The position numbers were made by a program, and so were the translations under genes. 32,934 bases of DNA from Candidatus Cloacimonadota bacterium (GTDB taxonomy: Bacteria; Cloacimonadota; Cloacimonadia; Cloacimonadales; Cloacimonadaceae). Under the pieces are notes generated by a model. The model was given only the letters and a program-made list of their open reading frames with translations. It was not told the origin of the DNA and ran no database searches. The DNA lies in contig DUNQ01000104.1 in assembly GCA_012839325.1 (NCBI GenBank), positions 1 through 32,934 of the forward strand, read 5' to 3'. Below, piece after piece: positions 16,789-26,067 of the stretch (its first letter is position 1; each line of letters starts with the position of its first letter).

Positions 16789-17781
16789 ATGAAAAAGAAT
16801 ATTTTATTAATTATGACCGGCGGCACGATCTCCATGAAGAATGTCGCTGATTTGGGAGTGGTTCCCACCAGTGAACTCGCCGATTTTCTCACCAAATTTC
16901 CTCAGCTGAAGGGCGTGGCAAATGTGGAAGTTATGGATCATCTGAACATCCCCAGTCCTTATATGACGCCGGTGATGATGTTCGGGCTCGCCAAGCTAAT
17001 TGATGAAAAGATAATCGATTATGATGGTGTGGTGGTGACTCACGGAACGGATACCTTGGAAGAAAGTGCCTATATGGCGGACTTGGTTCTCACCACGCGC
17101 AAACCCGTTGTTTTCACGGCGGCGATGCGCAGCGGCAGCGATCTCGGGCTGGATGGTCCGCGTAATATCATCGGCAGTGTTCGCGTTGCCAGTCATCCTG
17201 ATTCTCATGATAAAGGTGTGCTCGTGGTGATGAACGATGAGATCCATACCGCGCGGGATGTGGTGAAGACCGATTCCGGCAAGGTGGACGCCTTTGGCAG
17301 TCCCGGATTGGGGCCGCTGGGTTTAGTTGATCCCGACACGGTGATATATCATCGCAATTGCCCTTATCGTGAAAGCGTTTGGACAGATTTTATTGAGCCG
17401 AATATCGACCTCATTCGCGCACATTGCGGCATGGACGGCAAGTTCATCAAGACCAGTATAGAAAGCGGCGCGAAGGCGATTGTTATCGAAGCTTTCGGAC
17501 GCGGCAACCTCCCGCAGGAGATCGTTCCCATCATCAAAGAAGCCATTGGTGAAGGCATCCTAATCATCATCGCCTCAAGAACATACACGGGACGCGTCTT
17601 GCCGGAATATGGCTATATCGGCGGCGGGAAAAATCTCGAAGATATCGGTGCAATCCTTGCCGGAGACCTCAAAGGAAGCAAGGCAAGGCTCAGGCTGATG
17701 GCGCTTTTTGGGGCGCATAAAGATGCTGATTTGGTGAGAAAACACTTTATTTCACCACGTAATTCGGGGCAAGAAAATTGA
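16789..17781 (+). CDS. ansA: L-asparaginase
   Basis: Hydrolyses asparagine to aspartate and ammonia (330 residues). Both catalytic motifs are present: TGGTIS with Thr13, and THGTDTLE with Thr87-Asp88; K160 (in ARDVVKT) completes the usual active-site set. There is no signal peptide, so it is probably the cytoplasmic form; type I versus II cannot be settled by eye. It lies between queC and two glycosyltransferases, and its TGA overlaps the TTG start of the next gene, so the run is likely one transcript. Confidence 0.92.
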   Translation: MKKNILLIMTGGTISMKNVADLGVVPTSELADFLTKFPQLKGVANVEVMDHLNIPSPYMTPVMMFGLAKLIDEKIIDYDGVVVTHGTDTLEESAYMADLVLTTRKPVVFTAAMRSGSDLGLDGPRNIIGSVRVASHPDSHDKGVLVVMNDEIHTARDVVKTDSGKVDAFGSPGLGPLGLVDPDTVIYHRNCPYRESVWTDFIEPNIDLIRAHCGMDGKFIKTSIESGAKAIVIEAFGRGNLPQEIVPIIKEAIGEGILIIIASRTYTGRVLPEYGYIGGGKNLEDIGAILAGDLKGSKARLRLMALFGAHKDADLVRKHFISPRNSGQEN

Positions 17782-18866
17782 AGATAGCACTTTTAGGTCC
17801 TGCACCCCCATTCAAAGGCGGAATCGCTCTATTTGCCGATCACTTAGCGCAAGAATTCTTAAGTCAAGGCCATGAGGTTTTGTTCTTCAATTTCAAGAAA
17901 CAATACCCCGCGCTGATCTTCCCCGGCGGCAAGCAAGAAGAAGGCGGAGAGCCCTCGGCAGAGTCCGTGAGACTGCTCACACCCTGGCTTCCGCATACTT
18001 TTGAAAAGACTATCAAGGCGATAAATGGCTTCGCGCCGGACATCCTGATCGTCTCGTGGTGGCTGCCCTTTTTCGCTCCTGCTTACGGCTATATTTTGCG
18101 TAGAATTAAGACACCCAAGAAGCTGATTTTGGCGCATAATATCATCCCGCATGAAAGCTGGCCGCTTTCTAAAACTCTTTTGCGCTTTGCCTTTAAGCCT
18201 GCGGATGGCATAGTCGTTCTCAGCAAGGCCTGTATGAAAGATCTCAAAGGCATGGTATCCAATAGTTTGGTACTCAAAGCACATCAAGGATTTCACCCGC
18301 TTTACAGCACTTTCGGACAAGATATTTCTAAGACGAACACCCATCCCACACTGCTGTTTTTTGGCATGATCAAGCCATATAAGGGCTTAGATGTCCTCTT
18401 AAACGCCATGCCGCTGATTCAAAAAGAGATACCGGATATTCGGCTGATCATCGCCGGCAGCGTATATAAAGATCAGGCATTATATGAGGAAATGATTGAA
18501 AAGCTTGAACTTACAGACGCGGTTGAGACTCATTTCCGCTATGTGAAAGACGAGGAAGTAGAGGAGCTTTTCCGGGGTAGTGATCTCTGCCTTTTGCCAT
18601 ATAAAACGGCTACGCAGAGCGGCGTGATTGCCACCTCATATAGCTATGAAACACCGGTGATTGCAAGCGATGTGGGCGGTCTCGGCGAATATATAGAAGA
18701 AGGCAAGACCGGCGCACTGGTTCCGCCTGATGATGTTCCCGCTTTGGCGCAAGCAGTGATAGATTTCTACAAAAACAAAGAGCTGCTCCCCATGCAAGAA
18801 CACATCGCCAAGATCAAAGAAGAACAAAGCTGGAACAGCCTGGCAAATATATTCTTAGAGATATGA
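17778..18866 (+). CDS. Family 4 glycosyltransferase
   Basis: GT-B fold transferase, 362 residues, probably acting in cell-surface polysaccharide or lipopolysaccharide assembly. The N-terminal MKIALLGPAPPFKGGIA matches the acceptor-binding domain start. The C-terminal donor domain shows FFGMIKPYKGLDVLL, LPYKTATQSGV and the E-x7-E-type motif ETPVIASDVGGLGEYIE. The start is TTG at 17778, overlapping the asparaginase stop as TTGA; the ribosome site is weak. It is translationally coupled to the next glycosyltransferase (ATGA). Substrates cannot be predicted. Confidence 0.88.
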   Translation: MKIALLGPAPPFKGGIALFADHLAQEFLSQGHEVLFFNFKKQYPALIFPGGKQEEGGEPSAESVRLLTPWLPHTFEKTIKAINGFAPDILIVSWWLPFFAPAYGYILRRIKTPKKLILAHNIIPHESWPLSKTLLRFAFKPADGIVVLSKACMKDLKGMVSNSLVLKAHQGFHPLYSTFGQDISKTNTHPTLLFFGMIKPYKGLDVLLNAMPLIQKEIPDIRLIIAGSVYKDQALYEEMIEKLELTDAVETHFRYVKDEEVEELFRGSDLCLLPYKTATQSGVIATSYSYETPVIASDVGGLGEYIEEGKTGALVPPDDVPALAQAVIDFYKNKELLPMQEHIAKIKEEQSWNSLANIFLEI

Positions 18867-20101
18867 ACATACTCTTTCTCAGCTACTATTTTCCCCCTTG
18901 CGGCGGCGCAACTGTGCAAAGATGGTTGAAATTTATCCCGCTGTTGTCGCAAAAAGGGCACAAGATCACGGTCATCACTTCCAAAGATGGAGACTATCCC
19001 TTTATTGACCACAGTCTTTGCGAAAAGATTCCACCGGAAGTAGAGGTTCATCGCATCTCTGCGCCCGCCTGGGAAAAGAGCTGGAAAAGACTCACCGGAA
19101 ACCGCACGCCTCTGCCCCACGGCTCGCTGCCGAAAGATAGTAAAGGCTTGCAAAGACTACTGATCTGGCTGAGGCTAAATCTCATTATCCCGGACTTGCG
19201 CATCTTTTGGAGCAGAAAGCTCTCCCGCGCGGCGCTCAAGATATTGAAAACCAAGCCCATTGACCTAATAATCAGCACGGGACCGCCACATAGTACGCAT
19301 CTGCCGGCAATGATATTGGCTAAAAGGCATGAAATCCCTTGGCTAAGCGACTTCCGCGATCCTTGGACAAAGATTCACTACCTCTTGCTCAACCCACCCG
19401 GTGCGCTCAGTAGAGCAATACATAGCGCCTTGGAAAGAAAGGTTTTAGCCTACGCAAACATTACCACGGTTATCAGTAAAGACATCGCAGACGCACTCCC
19501 TGAAGGCAATAAGATCGTTGTCCAAAACGGCTTTGATCCCCGTGATTTTGAAGGTATAGTCCACGAAAGGCACGATCTCTTTCGCATCAAATACATAGGT
19601 CAATTCACTGAAGGACAATCTCTTGAATTATTAAACAGCCTTCTGAGGGGAATAAAGCGAGAGACAGAGATCTCATTCATTGGCAGCTCTCTTGGCGAAG
19701 ACAGGAAAGCCCGGCTTGCAGATGGACTCAAGAAAGAGCCGCGATACATAGATTTCCTCTCCCATCATGATGCACTTAAAGAGATGGTTTCCGGCGACTT
19801 ACTCATACTCATCATCAATCGTTATGAGGGAAATCAGGGCATGCTCACTACAAAGCTCTTTGAATATCTCGCCTCGCGCAGTCCCATCCTCGTCTTTGCG
19901 CCTCCCGATAACATCGCCGCGCAGATTGTCCGCGAAACGAACTCCGGCAAAAGCTTCGATTACCACGAGGTGGACGAGGCAATTGCCTGGGTTGAAAGCT
20001 TAGGTAAATCCACGCGAAATGATGGCGACATTCAAGAATATAGCGTTGAAAAACAAATAGATATACTCAATGAGGCGATAGAAAGTTTAAAAAAGGTTTG
20101 A
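18863..20101 (+). CDS. Family 4-like glycosyltransferase
   Basis: 412 residues. The GT-B N-terminal domain begins NILFLSYYFPPCGGATVQR, followed by the STGPPHSTHLPA and WLSDFRDPW motifs seen in many exopolysaccharide glycosyltransferases. The C-terminal donor domain has the KYIGQFTEGQSLELL and TKLFEYLASRSPILVFAP segments, the latter a common E-containing donor-site motif. The ATG overlaps the previous gene's TGA, so the two transferases are made together and may act on the same glycan (inference). A promoter for rpsT overlaps its stop codon. Confidence 0.86.
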   Translation: MNILFLSYYFPPCGGATVQRWLKFIPLLSQKGHKITVITSKDGDYPFIDHSLCEKIPPEVEVHRISAPAWEKSWKRLTGNRTPLPHGSLPKDSKGLQRLLIWLRLNLIIPDLRIFWSRKLSRAALKILKTKPIDLIISTGPPHSTHLPAMILAKRHEIPWLSDFRDPWTKIHYLLLNPPGALSRAIHSALERKVLAYANITTVISKDIADALPEGNKIVVQNGFDPRDFEGIVHERHDLFRIKYIGQFTEGQSLELLNSLLRGIKRETEISFIGSSLGEDRKARLADGLKKEPRYIDFLSHHDALKEMVSGDLLILIINRYEGNQGMLTTKLFEYLASRSPILVFAPPDNIAAQIVRETNSGKSFDYHEVDEAIAWVESLGKSTRNDGDIQEYSVEKQIDILNEAIESLKKV

Positions 20102-20126
20102 CAAGAATACGCCCTTAAACATTATG
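20098..20126 (+). promoter_or_regulatory. Candidate promoter of rpsT
   Basis: TTGACA at 20098-20103 and CATTAT at 20120-20125, 16 bases apart. This is a perfect -35 and a 4-of-6 -10. It starts inside the stop of the upstream gene and lies about 30 bases before the rpsT start. Confidence 0.45.
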
Positions 20127-20157
20127 ACCCAAAATAATAAGGATAACAGAGGTACTC

Positions 20158-20409
20158 ATGCCAAAAAGTAAATCAGCACAAAAAAGAACAAGAACAGACC
20201 GCAAGCGTGCAGCGCGCAATAATTATGTAAAGCGCACAATTAGCACACTTTCCAAAGATATCAGAGCAAACCCCGAAAAGAGTGAAGAGATCTTAAATGA
20301 GCTTTATTCCAAGCTGGACAAAGCAGCTCAAAAAGGAGTAATCCACAAGCGCACCGCCGCTCGTAGAAAAGCTCGACTCGCATCCTATGTAAACTCGATT
20401 GAAGAATAA
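20158..20409 (+). CDS. rpsT: 30S ribosomal protein S20
   Basis: 83 residues, strongly basic and all-helical. The start MPKSKSAQKRTRTDRKRAAR and the later GVIHKRTAARRKARL are hallmark S20 sequences binding 16S rRNA helices. AGAGGT lies six bases before the ATG. It has its own candidate promoter and is followed after 26 bases by mtgA. Confidence 0.97.
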   Translation: MPKSKSAQKRTRTDRKRAARNNYVKRTISTLSKDIRANPEKSEEILNELYSKLDKAAQKGVIHKRTAARRKARLASYVNSIEE

Positions 20410-20441
20410 GCCCACAGAAACAAAGGCATTCAGCTGTGGCT
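20409..20441 (+). promoter_or_regulatory. Hairpin enclosing the mtgA ribosome site and start
   Basis: AGCCCACAG (20409-20417) can pair with CTGTGGCT (20434-20441), leaving one bulged C. The loop carries AAAGG, the only Shine-Dalgarno-like sequence, and the GTG start lies in the 3' arm. There is no T-run, so it is not a terminator for rpsT. It may limit mtgA translation. Confidence 0.35.
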
Positions 20442-21116
20442 CGGCGCAAGAAGAAAAGAGGCATCCTATACAGGATATTCCGAATTGTCTTGCTTGCGCA
20501 CCTCTATTTTTGGGGGATTGTGACAGTACTGACCATCTTATATAACTTTATAAACCCACCTGTCACCCCCCTGATGATCCAGAGATATCTACTCAAAGGG
20601 CATCCGATCTACAAAAGAGATTATATCAAACTGGAAAGCATCCCGCATGTCACGCAAGACATGCTAATTGCTATAGAAGACGGCAATTACTATCGGCATT
20701 TCGGCTTTGAATGGAAGATGATGCGCGAGGCGCATGAAAAGAATAAGAAAGCCGGCAAGATCCGCTTTGGCGGCTCCACTATCAGCAATCAATTGGCGCG
20801 CACGATTTTCCTCACCACGGATAGGAACTATTTCCGTAAATATCTTGAAGCTCAAGTGACCGTGATCATGGAACTCTTCATGAGTAAAAGGCGTAAGCTG
20901 GAACTATATTTCAACTACGTAGAATGGGGCAAGGGGATATATGGCATAGAAACCGCGAGCCGCACATATTACAACAAAAGCGCCGCGAAACTAAATAAAG
21001 AGCAATCCATGCGCATGCTTGCAATACTCTCGAATCCAATCAGATACACCCCGCACACTTATGCAAATTCTCCATCGGCGAGAGCGAGGATGCAACTAAT
21101 GAGGCAATATTTCTGA
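20436..21116 (+). CDS. mtgA: Monofunctional peptidoglycan glycosyltransferase (MtgA-like)
   Basis: Polymerises lipid II into glycan strands (GT51 family, 226 residues). A basic N-terminus and one membrane anchor (about 15-37) precede the catalytic domain. IEDGNYYRHFGF carries catalytic Glu81. FGGSTISNQLARTIFL is the donor-site motif. LELYFNYVEWGKGIYG carries the second Glu, 163. No transpeptidase domain follows. The start is GTG at 20436, inside a possible hairpin. Its TGA overlaps the next ATG as TGATG. Confidence 0.92.
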   Translation: MARRKKKRGILYRIFRIVLLAHLYFWGIVTVLTILYNFINPPVTPLMIQRYLLKGHPIYKRDYIKLESIPHVTQDMLIAIEDGNYYRHFGFEWKMMREAHEKNKKAGKIRFGGSTISNQLARTIFLTTDRNYFRKYLEAQVTVIMELFMSKRRKLELYFNYVEWGKGIYGIETASRTYYNKSAAKLNKEQSMRMLAILSNPIRYTPHTYANSPSARARMQLMRQYF

Positions 21117-22402
21117 TGGAAGAACGGTTTTTATATCACATCTGGGATGAAGGTCATCTCTTACATAGCCTTAAGACTGTGTGCGGCAAAGACCTGCGCA
21201 TTGTGTATCAAGGACAATTCAACACCGGCAGAGGTCCTGATTTTAAGAATGCAACCATTGAGCTTGATGGCGAGCAACTGCGTGGCGATATAGAGATTCA
21301 CGTCAAGACACGCGACTGGCAAGCGCATAACCATCATGAAGATATACATTATAACAAGGTGATTTTACATGTGGTACTGACCCACAACTCAACCTACGAT
21401 CTCACCATTCGCGAGGACGGCGGCGCGGCACCTGTTTTGGAGCTGGAAAATCAGCTCAGCGACGACATCAAGAAGCTTGTAACGGAACATGATTACGATG
21501 CCAAACCGGCTGTATATTGCGAGCTGCTCTCGGCTATAGATAAAGACCATCTTGAGCTCATCCTCTTGCGCGCAGGGATAAACCGCTTTGAAGGCAAGAT
21601 AAAGCGTTTCAATACGGCACTTTCGCTCTCCAGTTTCGACCAAATCTTTTATGAAGGTATCTTTGAGGCTTTGGGTTATACCAAAAACAAGCTCAATACG
21701 TTATTTATTGCGCAAAACCTGCCACTCCTTCAGCTTAGAGAGTTCAAAGAAGCGGGCATGACGCAGGACGAACTCTTCAGCATTTATCTCGGTAGCTCCG
21801 GCTTACTCTATAGAAAGGGCGAAATCATGCCCGCCGAAGATAGAGAGCGGGCGCAAAAGATCTATGAAGCACAGACTTGGTATGCAAAGAAGCTTGATCT
21901 TGATTGGCAACTCTTTCGCATCCGCCCCCAGAGTCATCCGCTGATCCGCCTGCAACACATCAGTCCGCTCATTTATCATTGCCTTGATGAGGGGCTATTC
22001 AAAACCTTCCTGCGCTTCACAAGCTCTTATGATCAGCTTCTGAAGGGCTATCGCGCAATCTGGAAAGAGGGCAGTCTCTCGCCAGACTTAGCTCAAATCA
22101 GGCTGGGTAAGAGCGTGCAGGATAACATCTATATCAATATATTTTTGCCGATCTTGGCGCTTTGGTATCGTAAGATGGGCGAAAAAGATAGTCCGGCAAT
22201 TGAGGCATATAAGAGCTTTAGTGCCTTGCAGGATAACTATATTACGCGCTTTATGCACCGCTATCTCAGCGATTCGCACGTGAAGCTGGCAAATAGCAAA
22301 GCGGTGTATCAACAAGGACTTATCGATATATATCATCGCTTTTGTTCTTGGCATCTTTGCAAGCAGTGCATGGAGGGGAACTCACTGGGCTCGTCGATTT
22401 AG
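21116..22402 (+). CDS. DUF2851 family protein
   Basis: 428 residues. The N-terminus ERFLYHIWDEGHLL and the block NTGRGPDFKNATI...GDIEIHVKTRDW identify DUF2851. The spacing of the GPDF Asp and the E-I-H-x-K in the second block resembles the PD-(D/E)XK nuclease core, so a nuclease fold is possible (inference). The rest is helical with no recognised motifs. It is translationally coupled to mtgA. No terminator is visible in the 146 bases before the tRNA gene. Confidence 0.85.
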   Translation: MEERFLYHIWDEGHLLHSLKTVCGKDLRIVYQGQFNTGRGPDFKNATIELDGEQLRGDIEIHVKTRDWQAHNHHEDIHYNKVILHVVLTHNSTYDLTIREDGGAAPVLELENQLSDDIKKLVTEHDYDAKPAVYCELLSAIDKDHLELILLRAGINRFEGKIKRFNTALSLSSFDQIFYEGIFEALGYTKNKLNTLFIAQNLPLLQLREFKEAGMTQDELFSIYLGSSGLLYRKGEIMPAEDRERAQKIYEAQTWYAKKLDLDWQLFRIRPQSHPLIRLQHISPLIYHCLDEGLFKTFLRFTSSYDQLLKGYRAIWKEGSLSPDLAQIRLGKSVQDNIYINIFLPILALWYRKMGEKDSPAIEAYKSFSALQDNYITRFMHRYLSDSHVKLANSKAVYQQGLIDIYHRFCSWHLCKQCMEGNSLGSSI

Positions 22403-22504
22403 CAAGGGATGCAAGGCTGTTGCGGTCAGCATGGGAAATTCAGCTCTGCTTGTGGCAAGAAAGATATTTCTACATTGCGAAAGCAGGTTAGACAAATAAA
22501 TCAT

Positions 22505-22533
22505 TTGACAAAAACCCGCAGTTTCATTGTTTG
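22505..22533 (+). promoter_or_regulatory. Candidate tRNA-Leu promoter
   Basis: A perfect TTGACA at 22505-22510, 38 bases before the tRNA. The -10 is unclear; TGTTTG lies at 17-base spacing, and CATTGT is nearer. Confidence 0.35.
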
Positions 22534-22548
22534 GAGAATACACGATGT

Positions 22549-22636
22549 GCTGAAGTGGTGAAATTGGTATACACGCTAGTTTCAGGGACTAGTGAGCGCT
22601 TAGCTCATGGGGGTTCGAGTCCCCCCTTCAGCACCA
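22549..22636 (+). tRNA. tRNA-Leu (anticodon CAG)
   Basis: A full cloverleaf of 88 bases including an encoded CCA. Acceptor stem GCTGAAG (22549-22555) pairs with CTTCAGC (22626-22632). The anticodon arm is CTAGT/ACTAG around TTCAGGG, which gives CAG. A long variable arm (GAGCGC...GCTC region) marks a class II tRNA. The T-arm is GGGGG/CCCCC around TTCGAGT, with A73 as discriminator. Seven T residues follow at 22637-22643 and may end transcription. Confidence 0.96.
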
Positions 22637-22730
22637 TTTTTTTGTCTTTCAAAATACTCACTATTTATATGATTCCCGGTTCTTATCCATGTTTTTTATG
22701 GCTCATCTCATCATTTATAAATAAAAAGAT

Positions 22731-22804
22731 TGACGATATGGACAAATTGTAAATACATGGACAAAGTAATTTATTGCCCGTTTGGAGCCTAAAAAGCTCG
22801 CGGG
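22731..22804 (+). promoter_or_regulatory. Candidate promoter and leader hairpin of the PIN-PhoH gene
   Basis: TTGACG (22731-22736) and TACATG (22754-22759) are 17 bases apart. The leader contains a stem of CCCG (22777-22780) with CGGG (22801-22804) and GAGC (22785-22788) with GCTC (22796-22799). No T-run follows, so it is a leader hairpin and not a terminator. Between the tRNA and this point I see no gene. Confidence 0.35.
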
Positions 22805-22842
22805 AATAATACACTTAATTGATATTAAATAACGGAGAAAAA

Positions 22843-24183
22843 ATGGAACAGAAAATCTTTGTTTTGGACACGAATGTGCTCATCCACAATCCGAGAGCGA
22901 TGTTTTCCTTTGCGGATAATCATGTGGTGATCCCCATCGTGGTGATAGAAGAAATAGACCAATTTAAGAAAGGATTGGATGAAAAAGGGCGCAATGCGCG
23001 TCAGATCGGCAGATATTTGGACGATCTCAGGCAAAATGGCGCGCTTCAGGACGGAGTGCCGACGGATCAGGGCGGAATCATCCAAGTGACTGTCAAGCGC
23101 GAGATTACAGATGCCGCTGCAAACCTCATTTTCATGGATAGAAACGACAATCTCATCATCGGCACGGCGCTTTATTTTAAGAAGCAATATCCCGATAAAC
23201 AGGTGGTGCTGGTCTCCAAAGACGTGAATGTTCGCATCAAGGCTGATACGGTTGGCATACGTGCGGAAAACTTTGAAACGGGAACAATTAGCTTCGATGA
23301 ATTCTATACCGGATGGACTCACGAAGAGCTGGATGCGGAGCTTTTTCAGGATATTCTCAGCAGTAAAGTGATAGATAATCCTTTTGAAAATCTCTATCCG
23401 AATCAGTACGTTCGCGTCACTCGAAAAGGGGATGGCGATGATCCCATCACACTGCGATATGATCACGAGAAAAACACATTGCACGCTTTGATGCATTATC
23501 GCGGGGACGATGTGTTTGGCATTACGGCGCGTAATTTCGAGCAAGAGATGGCGCTGGATCTGCTTTTGGACGATGATGTAAAGCTGGTAAGTCTCTCCGG
23601 CAAAGCGGGCACGGGAAAGACTCTATTGGCGATCGCCGCCGGACTCAAAAAGGTTGTAGATGAAGAGAAATATAAGCGTTTAGTGGTTTCGCGTCCCATC
23701 TCCCCTCTCGGCAAAGACCTCGGTTATCTGCCCGGTTCGAAGGCGGAGAAGTTCAATCCTTGGATGCAGCCGATTTATGATAATATGGACATCCTGCTTT
23801 CCGCGCACGAAGAAAAAGCGGATCGTAGCGGCAAGATCAAAAGACGCGCAAGCATCGATGATCTCTTGGACTTCGGCTTCTTGGAGCTCGAGCCGCTTAC
23901 CTACATTCGCGGACGTAGTTTGCCGGATCAATTCATGATCATAGACGAGGCGCAAAACCTCAGTCCTCACGAGATGAAAACCATCATCACGCGTGCCGGA
24001 ATGAATACCAAGATCGTGCTCACCGGCGACCCCTATCAGATTGATATACCATACCTTGACGCAATCAGCAACGGACTTTCCGTAGCGGTGGAAAAGCTGA
24101 AAGGCGAAGGCATGGTGGGACACATGACCTTGGATAAAGGTGAAAGATCTGCGCTTGCTGATCTCGCCGCAAAGTATTTCTAA
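22843..24183 (+). CDS. PIN domain-PhoH fusion (PhoH2-like RNase/RNA helicase)
   Basis: 446 residues. An N-terminal PIN nuclease domain (FVLDTNVLIHNP at 6-17, Asp9; VVIEEIDQFKK at 33-43; FMDRNDNLIIGTA from 97) is joined to a PhoH ATPase with Walker A GKAGTGKT (253-260) and Walker B IIDEAQN (366-372). GDPYQIDIPYLD is the PhoH signature. Related PhoH2 proteins unwind and cut RNA. No antitoxin-like gene precedes it. The ATG at 22843 has CGGAG at good spacing; a TTG eight codons upstream is not supported. Alanine racemase follows after six bases. Confidence 0.94.
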   Translation: MEQKIFVLDTNVLIHNPRAMFSFADNHVVIPIVVIEEIDQFKKGLDEKGRNARQIGRYLDDLRQNGALQDGVPTDQGGIIQVTVKREITDAAANLIFMDRNDNLIIGTALYFKKQYPDKQVVLVSKDVNVRIKADTVGIRAENFETGTISFDEFYTGWTHEELDAELFQDILSSKVIDNPFENLYPNQYVRVTRKGDGDDPITLRYDHEKNTLHALMHYRGDDVFGITARNFEQEMALDLLLDDDVKLVSLSGKAGTGKTLLAIAAGLKKVVDEEKYKRLVVSRPISPLGKDLGYLPGSKAEKFNPWMQPIYDNMDILLSAHEEKADRSGKIKRRASIDDLLDFGFLELEPLTYIRGRSLPDQFMIIDEAQNLSPHEMKTIITRAGMNTKIVLTGDPYQIDIPYLDAISNGLSVAVEKLKGEGMVGHMTLDKGERSALADLAAKYF

Positions 24184-24189
24184 AGAACC

Positions 24190-26067
24190 ATGGAATTGCA
24201 CGAAAGAAGCTGGGTAGAGATTGATCTCGCCGTGTTTAGGGAAAATCTGAACTTTCTCAAGAGCTTTTTGAGAGAGGATCAGGGCTTCCTGCAGGTGGTG
24301 AAAGCTGATGCTTATGGGCATGGTGCGAAAGAGATTGCGAATGCTGCGCTTGCAGAGGGTGCGAAATATCTGGGTGTGGCAAATCTCGATGAAGGCAGCA
24401 TCTTGCGGCGTCAGGGCATCAAGGCGCCCATACTCATTCTCTCCCCTTCTTTGCCTGATGAGGCGCGTGCGATCGTGGAAAACTCCCTCACGCCCGGAGT
24501 GTCTGATCTGCAGCTTGCTCGGCTTTTGGATAAAGAAGCACAAAGGCTCGGAATCACGCAAGCCATTCATATTAAGCTGGATACGGGCATGCATCGCAGT
24601 GGGATACGCCTCGAAGATGCGCAAAGCTTCCTCTCTGAGATAGCAAAGTTCAAGCATCTTGAGATTGAGGGAATATTCAGCCATTTTAGTGCAGCTGAGG
24701 ATGATGAAGGCTTTAGCAAAGCGCAAGAAGAGGGTTTTACGAGACTTATCGAATCGCTGGATATCAAGCCGAAATATATACATTTAGCAAACAGTTCGGC
24801 ACTTATAAAAGGCTATGCAAAGGCTTGCAATCTCGTGCGTTTCGGCATCATGAGTTTCGGCATAGATGTGATCGGGAATCTACAAAATAAGCTCCTCCCG
24901 GTGATGAGCTTCAAATCCACGCTCAGCCAAGTTAAGCGCATCAAAAAGGGCGAATATGTGGGCTATAAGCTCAGCTGGCAAGCTCCCCGAGATGGGCTAT
25001 ATGGCATCATTCCCGTGGGTTATGCAGATGGCTACGACTTCATGCTATCAAATAAAGCGGTGGTAGAAATCGCAGGGCACACGGCGCCCATCATCGGCAG
25101 AATCTCCATGGATATGAGCACGGTTGATCTCAGCTCAATCCCTGATGTAATGCCGGATGAAGAGCTCTGCCTGCTCGGCGGAAAAAGCAAAGAAACCCGC
25201 GCCGAAAACCTCAGTGCGCTCTATGATGGCTCTGCCTATGAACTGCTCTGTCAGGTGGGAAGAAGAGCAAAACGCTACTATCTCATGAAAGAGCAAGTGC
25301 TTCACAGTGCGCCGCTTGCGCGTCGGGACTTCATCGCCAGCGACTTTGCCGATAGCAAGCTCAGCCGCATAATCAGTCAGGCGCTTTCCGCTCGTTTGCG
25401 TAGTGAAGAGATAGGCGAAATGGTCTATAGAGAGATACTTAGAACCTTGATATTCAATCAAGATAGAGACGTGCACTATCGCCGCAACTTCCGTCACTTG
25501 GTGCGCTTTGATGAGGCTGAGGAAGGCTACTATCCCGCGGAGACCGTCTTGACCTATGACAAGGTGTTGGATTCGGACTATTTCATCGTGGCGTGCGCTG
25601 CGTCCGACGAGGTCTTGCGCTCCTATTTCCTCAGGAATGATGTGGAATATCGCTGGCTTCTTGATAGCGGATTGAGCTTAAGTGAAGACACCTTCGAGAT
25701 CAGCTCCGTGAAGGTGGGCGGCATAGATTTGCACACTGAAATCCATAGCGGAGAAGGCTTTTTAGAGATTCGTTGCCACCATCCCGAGCTGGCAAACCTC
25801 ATAGGAAAAGAACAAGAATTTGAGATAAGAACCAAGACATTCTATCCCGCAGATTCGCACCAGCTCTCGGTCTTCATCAGCGATCTTACCCGCTCTGTGG
25901 AGATAGTTTTTGAATACCCCGCTTCGCTAAAGCACGTGGAGCCCGTAAGCATATTCTCAGGACAGGAAAAGAATCCCGCGATGAGCATTGAAGAAGGCAG
26001 AATAAGCCTCAAAACCAAAGAAGATCAGTGGGTCTTTCCGCTTTCGGGAGTGGTGTTTACTTACTAA
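24190..26067 (+). CDS. alr: Alanine racemase with a ~255-residue unassigned C-terminal region
   Basis: Interconverts L- and D-alanine for peptidoglycan (PLP enzyme). Residues 1-366 are a complete alanine racemase: PLP lysine K38 in VVKADAYGHGA, HIKLDTGMHRSG (127-138), catalytic Tyr278 in VGYADGY, GRISMDM (303-309), ending QVGRRAKRYYL. At 625 residues the protein is far longer than the usual ~370. The extra region starts with a helical, charged part (RLRSEEIGEMVYREILRTLI) and continues as beta-rich sequence ending QWVFPLSGVVFTY. I cannot assign it to a family. It is one uninterrupted frame with matching base composition, so it is a genuine fusion on this sequence. It lies six bases after the PIN-PhoH gene. 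Confidence 0.9.
   Translation: MELHERSWVEIDLAVFRENLNFLKSFLREDQGFLQVVKADAYGHGAKEIANAALAEGAKYLGVANLDEGSILRRQGIKAPILILSPSLPDEARAIVENSLTPGVSDLQLARLLDKEAQRLGITQAIHIKLDTGMHRSGIRLEDAQSFLSEIAKFKHLEIEGIFSHFSAAEDDEGFSKAQEEGFTRLIESLDIKPKYIHLANSSALIKGYAKACNLVRFGIMSFGIDVIGNLQNKLLPVMSFKSTLSQVKRIKKGEYVGYKLSWQAPRDGLYGIIPVGYADGYDFMLSNKAVVEIAGHTAPIIGRISMDMSTVDLSSIPDVMPDEELCLLGGKSKETRAENLSALYDGSAYELLCQVGRRAKRYYLMKEQVLHSAPLARRDFIASDFADSKLSRIISQALSARLRSEEIGEMVYREILRTLIFNQDRDVHYRRNFRHLVRFDEAEEGYYPAETVLTYDKVLDSDYFIVACAASDEVLRSYFLRNDVEYRWLLDSGLSLSEDTFEISSVKVGGIDLHTEIHSGEGFLEIRCHHPELANLIGKEQEFEIRTKTFYPADSHQLSVFISDLTRSVEIVFEYPASLKHVEPVSIFSGQEKNPAMSIEEGRISLKTKEDQWVFPLSGVVFTY

Noticed and set aside
23680-24783. A 367-codon minus-strand frame across the PIN-PhoH and alanine racemase genes
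   Set aside because: It spans two confidently assigned plus-strand genes and has no family motifs or ribosome site.
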